A stretch of 33,640 nt of DNA from Gammaproteobacteria bacterium (lineage in GTDB: Bacteria; Pseudomonadota; Gammaproteobacteria; GCA-002705445; GCA-002716945). Shown one piece after another: positions 9,221 through 19,685 of this stretch (within the stretch, counting starts at the first letter, position 1; each line of letters opens with the position of its first letter). The DNA lies in the NCBI GenBank assembly GCA_029246085.1, contig JAQWOB010000029.1:1-33640 (forward strand), read 5' to 3'. The notes beneath the pieces were generated by a model. The model saw only the letters and a program-made list of their open reading frames with translations, was not told the origin of the DNA and did not search any database. A program made the translations under genes and the position numbers.

Positions 9221-10651
9221 ATGTGGGAATCAGTTATAGGCTTAGAAATTCATGTGCAGCTCAATACAAAGAGTAAGATTTTTTCTCCCGCATCTACTAA
9301 TTTTGGTGCTCCTCAAAATACTCAAGCTTGTGCTATTGATCTAGGAATGCCAGGCGTATTGCCAGTTTTGAATGAAGAGGCTGTAATTATGGCTATCAAA
9401 TTCGGAATAGCTGTTGGGTCTGAAATTTTAGATAATTCTATATTCGCTAGAAAAAATTATTTTTATCCAGACCTACCTAAAGGTTATCAAATTTCACAAT
9501 ATGAAATACCAATCGTATCTGGTGGAGCTATGGAAATTATCATAAATGGTAAGTCTAAAATAATTCATCTCACAAGAGCTCACCTAGAAGAAGATGCTGG
9601 GAAATCAATTCATGATTTATATCCAAATGAAAGTGCTATTGATCTTAATAGGGCTGGTACACCATTGATAGAAATTGTTTCAGAACCTGAAATGGAAAAT
9701 GCAGAGGAAGCTGTTCAATACTTGAAAAATATACATTCATTAGTTCGATATCTTGGGATCAGTGATGGAAATATGCAAGAAGGATCGTTCAGATGTGATG
9801 CAAATATTTCACTAAAAAAGAAAGGTTCTACTACGCTAGGGACTAGAGCAGAAATAAAAAATATTAATTCTTTCAAATATGTAGAAAGTGCAATTAATCA
9901 TGAAATTGAGCGTCAAGCAGCAATTCTTGATAGAGGTGATAGCGTTGTTCAGGAAACTAGGCTATATGATCCATCAAAAGATGAAACAAGGTCAATGAGG
10001 TCCAAGGTAGAAGCTAATGATTATCGATACTTCCCTGATCCAGACCTGCTGCCAGTGTCTATTAGTCAGGAGTTGATTGAAGAGATAAAGAGTAATATGC
10101 CTGAACTCCCGAGTGCGAAAAAAACAAGATTCATAAATCAATATGGGTTAAGTGAATACGATACAATCATATTGGTCTCGGATAGAGAACTATCGGAATA
10201 TTTTGAAAACATCTTAAAAGACTCGGATTTAAATCCTAAAATGACAGCAAACTGGATTATCACAGAAGTTCTTGCCCTGGCCAAAAAGACTTATTTATCG
10301 GTAAAAGACTATCCTGTTTCATCGGAAGACTTAAAATATTTGCTATCAAATGTAACAAATGAAACTATTTCTAGCAAACAGGCTAAAGATGTTTTTGAAA
10401 GGATGTGGGATAATAAAGAGAATCCTAGGGATATCATAGAAAATGAAGGCATGAAACAAATTTCTGATGTAGATGAATTGAATAAAATAGTTGATAATAT
10501 TATTAAAAACAACTATAAAAGTGTAGAAGAGTATCAAAGCGGCAAAGATAAACTTTTAGGATTCTTTGTAGGACAAGTTATGAAAGAAACTCAAGGCCAA
10601 GGAAATCCTAAGATTATAAATCAACTGCTTAAGGAAAAATTAAAAAAATGA
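9221..10651 (+). CDS. gatB: Asp/Glu-tRNA amidotransferase subunit B
   Basis: Kinase/amidotransferase subunit that phosphorylates the tRNA-bound glutamate and replaces it with the amide using ammonia from GatA. The start [50 protein letters not shown] and [17 protein letters not shown] are hallmark GatB blocks. The C-terminal third is the helical GatB/YqeY tRNA-binding tail. Length 476 aa is normal. A GGAG sits 6 nt before the ATG inside the end of gatA. The stop overlaps the mreB start as ATGA. Confidence 0.97.
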   Translation: MWESVIGLEIHVQLNTKSKIFSPASTNFGAPQNTQACAIDLGMPGVLPVLNEEAVIMAIKFGIAVGSEILDNSIFARKNYFYPDLPKGYQISQYEIPIVSGGAMEIIINGKSKIIHLTRAHLEEDAGKSIHDLYPNESAIDLNRAGTPLIEIVSEPEMENAEEAVQYLKNIHSLVRYLGISDGNMQEGSFRCDANISLKKKGSTTLGTRAEIKNINSFKYVESAINHEIERQAAILDRGDSVVQETRLYDPSKDETRSMRSKVEANDYRYFPDPDLLPVSISQELIEEIKSNMPELPSAKKTRFINQYGLSEYDTIILVSDRELSEYFENILKDSDLNPKMTANWIITEVLALAKKTYLSVKDYPVSSEDLKYLLSNVTNETISSKQAKDVFERMWDNKENPRDIIENEGMKQISDVDELNKIVDNIIKNNYKSVEEYQSGKDKLLGFFVGQVMKETQGQGNPKIINQLLKEKLKK

Positions 10652-11703
10652 TTAGCGATATATTTAAAAAAATAAAGGGTACTTTTTCAACAGATTTATC
10701 TATTGATTTAGGAACAGCAAATACTCTGATATATGTTAAGGGCCGCGGGATTGTGTTAGATGAACCTTCTGTTGTCGTTGTTAGAGATGAGCGCGGTGCA
10801 AATGGAAGGAAGATTGAGGCGGTTGGGTTAGAGGCAAAAAAAATGCTTGGTAGAACGCCAGTTGGATTACAGGCAATAAGACCAATGAAAGATGGTGTGA
10901 TTTCAGATTTTATGGTTTGTGAAAAAATGCTTCAACATTTTATTAGAAAAGTTCATGATAGTAAGTTATTTAGGCCAAGCCCTAGAGTGCTAGTTTGCGT
11001 ACCATGTGGTGCAACACAAGTTGAAAGAAGAGCTATAAAAGAATCAGCGTCTGGTGCAGGTGCAAGAATAGTACATTTAATAGATGAACCAATGGCTGCA
11101 GCTATAGGGGCTGGAATGCCTATAGATGAAGCTCGAGGATATATGGTCCTTGATATTGGCGGAGGAACATCTGAGGTAGCTACAATTTCACTAAATGGAA
11201 TAGTTTATGCGTCATCCACTAGGATTGGCGGTGATACATTTGATGATCAGATTATCGCATATGTAAGAAGGAACTATGGATGTGTTATAGGTTATCCGAC
11301 TGCAGAAAAAATAAAACATACTGTTGGATGCGCGTATCCTAGTAGTGACTTGCTTGAAATAGAAGTAAAAGGGACAAATTTATCTGCTGGGGTACCACAG
11401 TCATTTACTGTTAATAGTAATGAAATACTTGAGGCTCTTCAGGATTCACTCCAGGGTATTATTGGTGCAGTTAAAACTGCACTTGAGCAAACACCTCCCG
11501 AGTTAGGTGCTGATATACATGAGCGTGGAATGGTTCTAACTGGTGGTGGAGCACTTTTAAGAGACTTAGATAAACTCATTACAGAAGAAACAGGCATGTA
11601 TGTTATCGTGGCTGAAGACCCAATGAGTTGCGTAGCAAGGGGTGGCGGAAAAGTATTAGAAATTATTGACAAAGAAGGAATTGAATTTCTATCTGTTGAC
11701 TAA
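10648..11703 (+). CDS. mreB: Rod shape-determining protein MreB
   Basis: Bacterial actin homologue that forms membrane-associated filaments and guides lateral peptidoglycan synthesis. Phosphate-1 loop [13 protein letters not shown] (about 18-30), phosphate-2 [12 protein letters not shown] and adenosine-loop [13 protein letters not shown] are all present. Length 351 aa (E. coli 347). The first residues, [13 protein letters not shown], form a possible amphipathic membrane anchor. The start overlaps the gatB stop by 4 nt (ATGA), linking the shape operon to gatCAB; in Pseudomonas the two sets are also neighbours, though as I recall divergent. Confidence 0.98.
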   Translation: MISDIFKKIKGTFSTDLSIDLGTANTLIYVKGRGIVLDEPSVVVVRDERGANGRKIEAVGLEAKKMLGRTPVGLQAIRPMKDGVISDFMVCEKMLQHFIRKVHDSKLFRPSPRVLVCVPCGATQVERRAIKESASGAGARIVHLIDEPMAAAIGAGMPIDEARGYMVLDIGGGTSEVATISLNGIVYASSTRIGGDTFDDQIIAYVRRNYGCVIGYPTAEKIKHTVGCAYPSSDLLEIEVKGTNLSAGVPQSFTVNSNEILEALQDSLQGIIGAVKTALEQTPPELGADIHERGMVLTGGGALLRDLDKLITEETGMYVIVAEDPMSCVARGGGKVLEIIDKEGIEFLSVD

Positions 11704-11705
11704 TA

Positions 11706-12551
11706 ATGGAGCGATTTTATAAAAAAAGTACTGCAGACTTTTATACGTTAACATTTTTAGTTTTTTTATCGATTGGAACTATAATTTTAGATTATAAATA
11801 TAATCAAATTACATATATTCGATCTGTGATCAATGATTTAGTTGTTTACCCTATCGACAAATTATCAAGCTTACCTAGATCATTTATAAATAATTTAATT
11901 AAAGAAGCAAGTGATATAAAAAGCTTAGAAATTCAATTAGAAAATTTAGAAAAAGAGAATATATATTTAAAAATAAAATTACAGGAGTTAAATTCCTTAA
12001 GAGATGAAAATACGAGATTGAGAAAAATTTCTAAAGCATCAAATATAACATCTAAAAAACAAACTATAGTTAAAGTTATTAGTAATACCGCAAGTCCAAA
12101 TAAAAGAGTCGTCTCCATTGATAAAGGTGAAAAATATGGTGTTTATATAGGTCAAAATGTTATTGGCGTTAATGGTTTAGTTGGCCAAGTAATAGAAACA
12201 GCATTTGTTTCATCAAAAGTTATTCTTATAACTGAACCTACTCATAATACTCCAGCAGTTATTGACAGGACTGGTACCAATATTTTAGTTACCGGTCATG
12301 CAAATGATGAAAAACTAGTTGTGCCATATGCAGAAATCGGAATAGATATCATGATTGGCGATGTTATCTCTACATCTGGTCTCGCAAATAGGTTTAAAGC
12401 TAAAATACCAATCGGAACAGTTACTAAAAAAACTAGCAACCGAGACAAAGATTTTAGTGAAATTGAAATCAAGCCTTTTGAGAAAGTTGGGCGAATGTCA
12501 GAATTAATACTAATTTGGGACTATAAACCAAAGGACAAGGATGATGAATAA
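11706..12551 (+). CDS. mreC: Rod shape-determining protein MreC
   Basis: Bitopic inner-membrane protein whose periplasmic part organises the elongasome with MreD, RodA and PBP2. It has one N-terminal membrane segment (about residues 14-30, FYTLTFLVFLSIGTIILDY) and a coiled coil rich in Leu/Glu (about 72-105). The beta-barrel MreC core contains GQNVIGVNGLVGQVIE and a following LITEPTHNTPAVIDRTG block. Length 281 aa is normal. It starts 2 nt after mreB and overlaps mreD by 11 nt. Confidence 0.95.
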   Translation: MERFYKKSTADFYTLTFLVFLSIGTIILDYKYNQITYIRSVINDLVVYPIDKLSSLPRSFINNLIKEASDIKSLEIQLENLEKENIYLKIKLQELNSLRDENTRLRKISKASNITSKKQTIVKVISNTASPNKRVVSIDKGEKYGVYIGQNVIGVNGLVGQVIETAFVSSKVILITEPTHNTPAVIDRTGTNILVTGHANDEKLVVPYAEIGIDIMIGDVISTSGLANRFKAKIPIGTVTKKTSNRDKDFSEIEIKPFEKVGRMSELILIWDYKPKDKDDE

Positions 12552-13011
12552 TTTTATAATCATAACACTGTCATTGCTCCTATCGATTGTATTAACCATC
12601 ACAACATTTCCGCTTGGCTACTTTGCTCCTGACTGGATACATTTATTTCTTATATATTGGATATTAGCCACCCCGGGATCAATTGGGTTATTTACTGCAT
12701 GGGTAATTGGGCTTCTAGTAGATGTAGTTCTGGGTTCCACATTAGGGGTTAACGCATTAGTATACAGTTTGATTGCCTACCTAATCTTTAAATCTTATAT
12801 GGCAATACGTTATCTAACTGTTTTACAGCAAGGAATTCTTATTCTCTTACTCTTGCTTGTTAAAGCTACTCTAATTTTGTGGATTGATGGCATGATTGAT
12901 ACCTCTAACTATAATGTTTCATTATATTGGACACCCTTGGTTAGTGCATTAGCCTGGCCTTTAGTTTACTATTTTTTAAGGAACCTTAGAAGAAAGTATA
13001 ATGTTACTTAA
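12541..13011 (+). CDS. mreD: Rod shape-determining protein MreD
   Basis: Small multi-span inner-membrane protein of the elongation complex. The 156-aa product is strongly hydrophobic with about five membrane stretches and the family-like APDWIHLFLIYWILATPGSIGLFTAWVIGLLVD region near residues 29-61. Two ATGs in a row open the gene; the first is used here. It overlaps mreC by 11 nt and shares one base with the next start (TAATG). Low conservation is normal for MreD; position after mreBC fixes the call. Confidence 0.93.
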   Translation: MMNNFIIITLSLLLSIVLTITTFPLGYFAPDWIHLFLIYWILATPGSIGLFTAWVIGLLVDVVLGSTLGVNALVYSLIAYLIFKSYMAIRYLTVLQQGILILLLLLVKATLILWIDGMIDTSNYNVSLYWTPLVSALAWPLVYYFLRNLRRKYNVT

Positions 13012-13724
13012 TGAATATATTTTCTAATCTACGCAATAAAGAGTTATCTGATTTTTTAGATAAAACTCTCAATAATTATTATGATAAAGTCATAACTAAA
13101 AATCTTTCTATAAATCTTAGCAAAGATAGTATTGAACTCATTAATGCGAACTATAAAAAGGCTGTTTCTATTTCAGTAGATTTTCTTGGTAAAGAAATAA
13201 ATAGTAAAATAAAATCAAGACTTTCTGGAAAAAAAGATATATTTGGCAAATTATTTCCAATAAAAAATTCTACTTTATTAGATTGCACTGCTGGATATGG
13301 AAGGGATAGTTATGTTTTAAGGTCAATGGGCTTTAATGTCACAATGATAGAGAATAGTCCTGTCATGTCATTATTGTTAAATGATGCATTGAAGAAGCTA
13401 AAGTTATTAAACTTTAATATGTATCATGGAAATTCTTATGACTATCTGAACCACTCTGAAAAATATTATGACTATATTTATATAGATTTCATGTTTAATA
13501 AACTTAAAAAAAATTCTCTATCATCTAAAAATGATGAAACTTTAAAGCTAATATCATTTCAGGAGAATGATAAAAATAACCTTATTAGGCTTGCTATAAA
13601 AAAATCAAATCACCGGGTAGTAGTCAAAGAACCTAAGAATTCACTAAGCAATATACTAAAACCAGAATATACTATAAAAACAAAACTTTTAAATTTTAAT
13701 ATATATAAAGGTAATAATGGATAA
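13011..13724 (+). CDS. rsmJ: RsmJ-like 16S rRNA (guanine-N2) methyltransferase
   Basis: Resembles RsmJ, which methylates G1516 of 16S rRNA. Alignment by eye gives the SAM motif LLDCTAGYGRDSYVLRSMG (about 89-107, E. coli type DATAGLGRDAFVLA), IENSPVMSLLLNDAL, and the C-terminal RVVVKEPKNSL and NFNIYKG (E. coli RVVVKRPDYAP, RFDIY). The catalytic-loop motif usually written YLDPMFP reads YIDFMFNK here, losing both prolines, and the following KSALVKK is only partly kept. Length 237 aa is slightly short. It starts on the last base of mreD and overlaps the next gene by 8 nt. Family membership is fairly sure; full activity is less so. Confidence 0.78.
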   Translation: MNIFSNLRNKELSDFLDKTLNNYYDKVITKNLSINLSKDSIELINANYKKAVSISVDFLGKEINSKIKSRLSGKKDIFGKLFPIKNSTLLDCTAGYGRDSYVLRSMGFNVTMIENSPVMSLLLNDALKKLKLLNFNMYHGNSYDYLNHSEKYYDYIYIDFMFNKLKKNSLSSKNDETLKLISFQENDKNNLIRLAIKKSNHRVVVKEPKNSLSNILKPEYTIKTKLLNFNIYKGNNG

Positions 13725-14190
13725 ACTTAATAATATAATGCAACGTATATGCTTAGAAAATAAAAATAAACATATTGTTTTATATGAAAAACCTAATAGT
13801 TATATATATGAATCTTTGAAATTTTTAAACATAGCTTGCCAATATTTACCTCAATTAGAAGAGCTAGTGAAGCTTGACTCTGGTAATGTATTATTATTAT
13901 TATCGATTGATGAGAATACGATTAGCTCTAATGATGTCTATAGAAAAGTTGGAAGCATAATATTAAAATATCCAGATAATTTTATTATAATTAATAAAAT
14001 AAATAAGGTAGAATATTTAGACAATCCATTACATAAATCTCTAATGTCATTGGGTTTCAAATTAAGTCCACAAATTACTCACGGTGATATCTTTTTTCTC
14101 TTTTATACTTATAATATAGGTAATTATAAAAATTCACCGGACTGGTTAAATAGCGAAAATTGGGCAAACCCGGAATTATGGGAGAAATAA
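13717..14190 (+). CDS. Uncharacterised gammaproteobacterial protein (DUF6231-like)
   Basis: 157 aa with no signal peptide and no membrane segment, so probably cytosolic. I do not recognise a catalytic motif. The tail PDWLNSENWANPELWEK, with its WLN...WANPE.W pattern, reminds me of the DUF6231 family of gammaproteobacteria, but this is from memory and unchecked. The middle reads like an alternating alpha/beta fold (hydrophobic strands VLLLLSI, FIIINKI, IFFLFYTYNI). It overlaps rsmJ by 8 nt and is followed 2 nt later by ibaG, so it is expressed with them. No function is proposed. Confidence 0.72.
   Translation: MDKLNNIMQRICLENKNKHIVLYEKPNSYIYESLKFLNIACQYLPQLEELVKLDSGNVLLLLSIDENTISSNDVYRKVGSIILKYPDNFIIINKINKVEYLDNPLHKSLMSLGFKLSPQITHGDIFFLFYTYNIGNYKNSPDWLNSENWANPELWEK
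14180..14184 (+). promoter_or_regulatory. Ribosome-binding site that fixes the ibaG start
   Basis: GGGAG lies 8 nt before the ATG at 14193, inside the end of the upstream gene. It supports that ATG over the TTG used in the ORF track and over the in-frame ATG that this site itself overlaps. Confidence 0.6.
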
Positions 14191-14192
14191 AT

Positions 14193-14426
14193 ATGGAAGA
14201 TTTAATAAAAAAAATACTTAATGATCAAATCAAGGATTCTTTGGTTACAGTAGAAGGCGGGGAGTCTAAATATACAGTTCAAGTTATTAGCGATATATTT
14301 AAAGATAAAACTATAATTGATAGACATAAAATTATATATGCAGCTTTAGATAGTTATATTAAATCAGGTGAGATACATGCATTAACCATCAAATCGTTGA
14401 CAATTGATGAGAGCAATAAAGTCTAA
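14193..14426 (+). CDS. ibaG: BolA/IbaG family protein
   Basis: Small BolA-fold protein; family members pair with monothiol glutaredoxins and Fe-S clusters. The chosen start gives 77 aa, MEDLIKKILNDQIKD..., aligned with the E. coli IbaG start; the track ORF begins 33 nt upstream at a TTG. Seen are VTVEGGESKYTVQVISDIFKDKT, the helix DRHKIIYAALDSYI, and GEIHALTIKS with the invariant C-terminal His. The loop position where IbaG has GSH reads ESK, and the usual C-terminal TP.EW is lost. It overlaps dinB by 20 nt. Family call good; IbaG rather than BolA is chosen because of size and IHA context. Confidence 0.82.
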   Translation: MEDLIKKILNDQIKDSLVTVEGGESKYTVQVISDIFKDKTIIDRHKIIYAALDSYIKSGEIHALTIKSLTIDESNKV

Positions 14427-15495
14427 TCAAAAACTTTTTAATAAAGCAAAAATTATTCATATAGATATGGATTGTTTCTATGCCTCAGTTGAAATCAAAG
14501 AACGACCTGAGTTAAAATTTAAACCAGTTGCAGTTGCGGGTAGCTCTGAAAATAGAGGTGTTGTCACCACATGCAACTATATAGCTAGAAAATTTGGTAT
14601 ACGCTCCGCAATGCCTTCTGTGACTGCAAAAAAACTATGCCCTCAGATAACTTTTTTACCTATAAATATGGAAAAATATAGAGCTATCTCTAGGGAAACA
14701 CATAAAATTTATAAATGTTACACAAAAATTATTGAACCAATATCGCTTGATGAGGCCTATTTAGATGTTACTAACTCTGAATATTGTCAAGGTGATCCAG
14801 AAGAAATGGCACGCCAAATAAGAAAAAAAATTTTTGAAGACTTAGGAATTACTGCTTCAGCCGGAATTGCTTCTAATAAATTTTTAGCAAAAATTGCTAG
14901 TGATTGGAATAAGCCTGATGGACAATTTTCTATCCCCGATAAAGATATTAAAAGCTTTATATTAAAAGTAGCTGTTAGGAAAATATATGGGGTAGGAGAA
15001 AAAACTGAAATATTATTAAATAAACATGGAATTCAGACATGTAGTGATTTACAAAAATTAAGCAAAGAAAGACTTATAGAGTTACTAGGAAAATATGGCT
15101 GCACATTATATTCATTGTCAAGAGGTATAGATGACAGGTTAGTTGAAGACAACAAAATTAGTAAAAGTTTAAGTATAGAAGATACTTATATAAAAGATTT
15201 AACCAGCTATGATCAGGCTGCTAATGAGTTAAATAAATTATATTTAGAGTTTAAAAAAAGATTTGGTAAAGAAAAATATAAAAATAGACTGATTAAATCA
15301 TGTTTCATCAAGGTAAAATTTAACGATTTTAAATTAATCACTATGCAGATATCAAGTCAAAAAACTGACTATCTTATTTATTTAAATCTTCTGAAAAAAA
15401 ATCTTTTAACTAATAAGAAGCCAATACGACTTTTAGGTATAGGGGTACAGTTTGATAATCGCCCACTAAATCAACTAAATCTTGATATCTCATAA
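14407..15495 (+). CDS. dinB: DNA polymerase IV (Y family)
   Basis: Low-fidelity translesion polymerase. Palm motifs are IIHIDMDCFYASVEIKERP near residue 18 and the catalytic EPISLDEAYLDVT; then come TASAGIASNKFLAKIASDWNKPDGQ and a helix-hairpin-helix thumb (KIYGVGEKTEILLNKHGI). The little-finger domain closes with NQLNLDIS, similar to a beta-clamp-binding QxxL tail. The track opens at a TTG; the ATG one codon later is preferred, giving 362 aa. It overlaps ibaG by 20 nt and is the last gene of the plus-strand run. No LexA box is seen nearby, so SOS control is not evident. Confidence 0.95.
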   Translation: MRAIKSNQKLFNKAKIIHIDMDCFYASVEIKERPELKFKPVAVAGSSENRGVVTTCNYIARKFGIRSAMPSVTAKKLCPQITFLPINMEKYRAISRETHKIYKCYTKIIEPISLDEAYLDVTNSEYCQGDPEEMARQIRKKIFEDLGITASAGIASNKFLAKIASDWNKPDGQFSIPDKDIKSFILKVAVRKIYGVGEKTEILLNKHGIQTCSDLQKLSKERLIELLGKYGCTLYSLSRGIDDRLVEDNKISKSLSIEDTYIKDLTSYDQAANELNKLYLEFKKRFGKEKYKNRLIKSCFIKVKFNDFKLITMQISSQKTDYLIYLNLLKKNLLTNKKPIRLLGIGVQFDNRPLNQLNLDIS

Positions 15496-15549
15496 ATTAT
15501 ACTAGTAATGATGTTAATTTTTTCTTATGATGGTTGAATACCGAATTTT

Positions 15550-15555
15550 GGGGGA
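15550..15555 (+). promoter_or_regulatory. Strong G-rich ribosome-binding site of metY
   Basis: GGGGGA ends 3 nt before the metY ATG. It stands out because nearly all other starts in this window have weak or no Shine-Dalgarno sequence. The 63-nt dinB-metY spacer also contains TATACT and TATGAT, possible -10 elements without good -35 partners. Confidence 0.6.
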
Positions 15556-15558
15556 CAT

Positions 15559-16854
15559 ATGAAATTTGAAACGATTGCAATCCACGGAGGGTACTCTCCG
15601 GAAGCTACAACAAACGCAGTAGCTGTACCTATATATCAAACAGCATCTTACTCATTTAGAGACTCACAACATGGAGCTGACTTATTTGATCTCAAGGAAG
15701 CTGGGAATATTTATACCAGGATAATGAATCCTACCTCTGATGTTCTTGAAAAACGTGTGGCAGCAATGGAAGGTGGAATAGGAGCTCTAGCTCTAGCATC
15801 TGGTTCTGCTGCAACAACATATGCAATTATGACAATCTGTGAAGCGGGAGATAATATCGTTAGTACAAGTACTTTATATGGTGGCACATATACTTTATTT
15901 GCTCATCAGTTACCTCGTTTTGGAGTAGATGTTAGATTTGGAGCACATGATAAAATTGCTGATATGGAAAAATTAATTGATTCGAAAACAAAAGCTATAT
16001 TTTGTGAATCAATAGGTAATCCGGCCGCAAATGTTGTAGATGTTCCAAAGATGGCCAAAATGGCTCATAAGCATGGCATACCATTAATTGTAGATAATAC
16101 TGTTCCTTCTCCATATCTATTTAGACCTATCGAGCATGGTGCAGACATTGTTGTTCATTCTCTTACAAAATATATGGGTGGACATGGTACAACAATAGGT
16201 GGAATTATAGTTGATTCAGGAAAGTTTCCTTGGGCTAAACATAAAAAAAGATTCAGCAGATTAAATACACCAGACCCGTCTTATCATGGTGTAGTGTATA
16301 CAGAAGCACTAGGAGATGCAGCTTTTATAGGAGCCGCCAGAGTAGTTCCATTAAGAAATATGGGGGCATGTATATCACCATTTAATAGTTTTTTAATATT
16401 GCAAGGCATTGAAAGCTTAGCAGTAAGAATGGACAGACACTGTGAGAATGCAGTAAAAGTTGCAAATTTTTTAATGAAACATTCTAATGTTACCTGGGTA
16501 AATTACCCTGGTATCGCAAGTAGTTCTGACTATCAACTAGTTAAAAAGCTAATGGGTGGAAAAGCATCAAGTGTTTTAAGTTTCGGAATTAAAGGTGGAA
16601 AAAGTAATGGATCTAAATTTATAGATAATCTAGATCTTATTGTTAGGTTGGTAAATATTGGTGACGCTAAATCTTTAGCATGTCATCCTGCATCTACTAC
16701 ACATAGACAATTATCACCTAAAGAACTTAAAGAAGCTGGAGTGCCTGAAGACTTAGTGAGATTATCTATCGGTATAGAAAATGCTGAAGATATTATCAAT
16801 GATATTAGTCAAGCTCTTGATGGTGTGTTTGGAAAAACTAAAAAGAAAAAGTAA
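15559..16854 (+). CDS. metY: O-acetylhomoserine sulfhydrylase (homocysteine synthase)
   Basis: PLP enzyme of the Cys/Met-metabolism family that makes homocysteine from O-acetylhomoserine and sulfide, so methionine can be built by direct sulfhydrylation. Seen are TIAIHGGYSPEATTNAVAVPIYQTASY at the N-terminus, YTRIMNPTSDVLEKRVAAMEGG, and the PLP-lysine motif VVHSLTKYMGGHGT. SLACHPASTTHRQL marks the C-terminal domain. Length 431 aa is that of MetY rather than cystathionine gamma-synthase (about 385). It ends 5 nt from the facing thiC. The C-terminus is lysine-rich (KTKKKK). O-succinylhomoserine use cannot be ruled out by sequence alone. Confidence 0.9.
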   Translation: MKFETIAIHGGYSPEATTNAVAVPIYQTASYSFRDSQHGADLFDLKEAGNIYTRIMNPTSDVLEKRVAAMEGGIGALALASGSAATTYAIMTICEAGDNIVSTSTLYGGTYTLFAHQLPRFGVDVRFGAHDKIADMEKLIDSKTKAIFCESIGNPAANVVDVPKMAKMAHKHGIPLIVDNTVPSPYLFRPIEHGADIVVHSLTKYMGGHGTTIGGIIVDSGKFPWAKHKKRFSRLNTPDPSYHGVVYTEALGDAAFIGAARVVPLRNMGACISPFNSFLILQGIESLAVRMDRHCENAVKVANFLMKHSNVTWVNYPGIASSSDYQLVKKLMGGKASSVLSFGIKGGKSNGSKFIDNLDLIVRLVNIGDAKSLACHPASTTHRQLSPKELKEAGVPEDLVRLSIGIENAEDIINDISQALDGVFGKTKKKK

Positions 16855-16859
16855 TTTAT

Positions 16860-18668
<1,809 letters not shown>

Positions 18669-18689
18669 TTAATTACTTAGCTTTTGACT

Positions 18690-18695
18690 TATAAT
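18690..18695 (+). promoter_or_regulatory. Possible -10 element for the PCMT-like/rhodanese/tolC genes
   Basis: A perfect TATAAT in the 71-nt divergent gap, 26 nt before the ATG. No -35 box of quality is present at 16-19 nt spacing, so this is a weak call. Confidence 0.3.
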
Positions 18696-18721
18696 GTAAC
18701 AATACTAAACTTACCAATGAA

Positions 18722-19369
18722 ATGAAAGTAGATAATACCGATACAATAAATATGGTAGAAAATCATATCAGGTCTCTGAATGTTATTGATAATAATGTCT
18801 TGAATATTCTTAAATTAATACCTAGAAAGCTATTTACTCCTGAGGCCTATGCAAATTTTTCTCATGTAGACATAAATATTCCTATTGGTAATAGCCAACA
18901 TATGCTAATGCCATCCATTGAGGCAAAAATGCTGCAAGCGTTAAATATTCAACTGAATGAAAATATTCTTGTAGTAGGTTCTGGTACAGGATATCTATCT
19001 TCATGTGTTTCATTGCTGGGAAATAAAGTTCATTCAATTGATATAGATGATAATTTAGTAAAAATATCTAAAAAAAATTCAAATCAAGATTTTTTAAAAG
19101 GAAATATTCTATATGAAAATCTAGATTTAATCAGAAATCTTTCGATTATTAAAAAATATAATATAGTCATCCTTACTAGTAGCATTGATGATTTAAGCCT
19201 CATAACGGATCATATGAATAACCAGTCTCGTGCGTTTATATTTTTCGGTGAGAAGATAGCCCCAGTAAAAACAGGGTTCTTAATTAAAAAACTAAAAACA
19301 TCTGGTTTGTCTAAAGAATATATAGCTGAAACTGATGTTAGCCATCTTATTGTAGAAAAAAATGATTGA
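18722..19369 (+). CDS. Protein-L-isoaspartate methyltransferase-like protein
   Basis: SAM-dependent methyltransferase fold of the PCMT family, 215 aa. The SAM motif is NILVVGSGTGYLSSCVSLLG (about 81-100) followed by VHSIDID. The segment before it reads IPIGNSQHMLMPSIEAKMLQAL, where true Pcm enzymes have a GQTIS(A/Q)P active-site loop with a key Ser; that Ser is absent. The same GQ.ML.P..EA form occurs, from memory, in the PCMT-like gene found beside tolC in other gammaproteobacteria. Real repair of isoaspartate is therefore doubtful. The stop overlaps the rhodanese start by 8 nt, and thiC is divergent. Confidence 0.75.
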   Translation: MKVDNTDTINMVENHIRSLNVIDNNVLNILKLIPRKLFTPEAYANFSHVDINIPIGNSQHMLMPSIEAKMLQALNIQLNENILVVGSGTGYLSSCVSLLGNKVHSIDIDDNLVKISKKNSNQDFLKGNILYENLDLIRNLSIIKKYNIVILTSSIDDLSLITDHMNNQSRAFIFFGEKIAPVKTGFLIKKLKTSGLSKEYIAETDVSHLIVEKND

Positions 19370-19685
19370 AAAAAGTGTATTAGAAATTAGTGAAATATTA
19401 AATGATAGCAGTATTATTCCTGTCATTCTTGATGTGAGGGAAAAATGGGAATATGATATATGTCATATAGAAAACTCAGTTCATATTCCGATGGGTCAAA
19501 TTACTGAAAGGAAAGATGATTTGAATAATAATGATATGATTATAGTAGTTTGCCACCACGGTATCAGAAGTCGAATGGTTGCTAAATATTTAGATGCTAA
19601 TGGGTTTACAAATGTAATTAATTTAAGCGGAGGCGTTGATGCTTGGTCAAATGAAGTTGACCCGTCTATGACCAAATATGTTTAG
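19362..19685 (+). CDS. Single-domain rhodanese-like sulfurtransferase
   Basis: 107-aa cytosolic rhodanese domain able in principle to carry a persulfide. It has the N-terminal LDVREKWEYDICHIENSVHIPMG block and the active-site loop CHHGIRSR starting at Cys64, followed by LSGGVDAWS. All core features are intact, so it should be catalytically competent; the physiological acceptor is unknown. It overlaps both neighbours by 8 nt, tying it tightly to the PCMT-like protein and TolC. It has no signal peptide. Confidence 0.9.
   Translation: MIEKSVLEISEILNDSSIIPVILDVREKWEYDICHIENSVHIPMGQITERKDDLNNNDMIIVVCHHGIRSRMVAKYLDANGFTNVINLSGGVDAWSNEVDPSMTKYV

Noticed and set aside
15496-15558. SAM riboswitch before metY
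   Set aside because: The gap is 63 nt, too short for SAM-I, and no conserved motif could be found.
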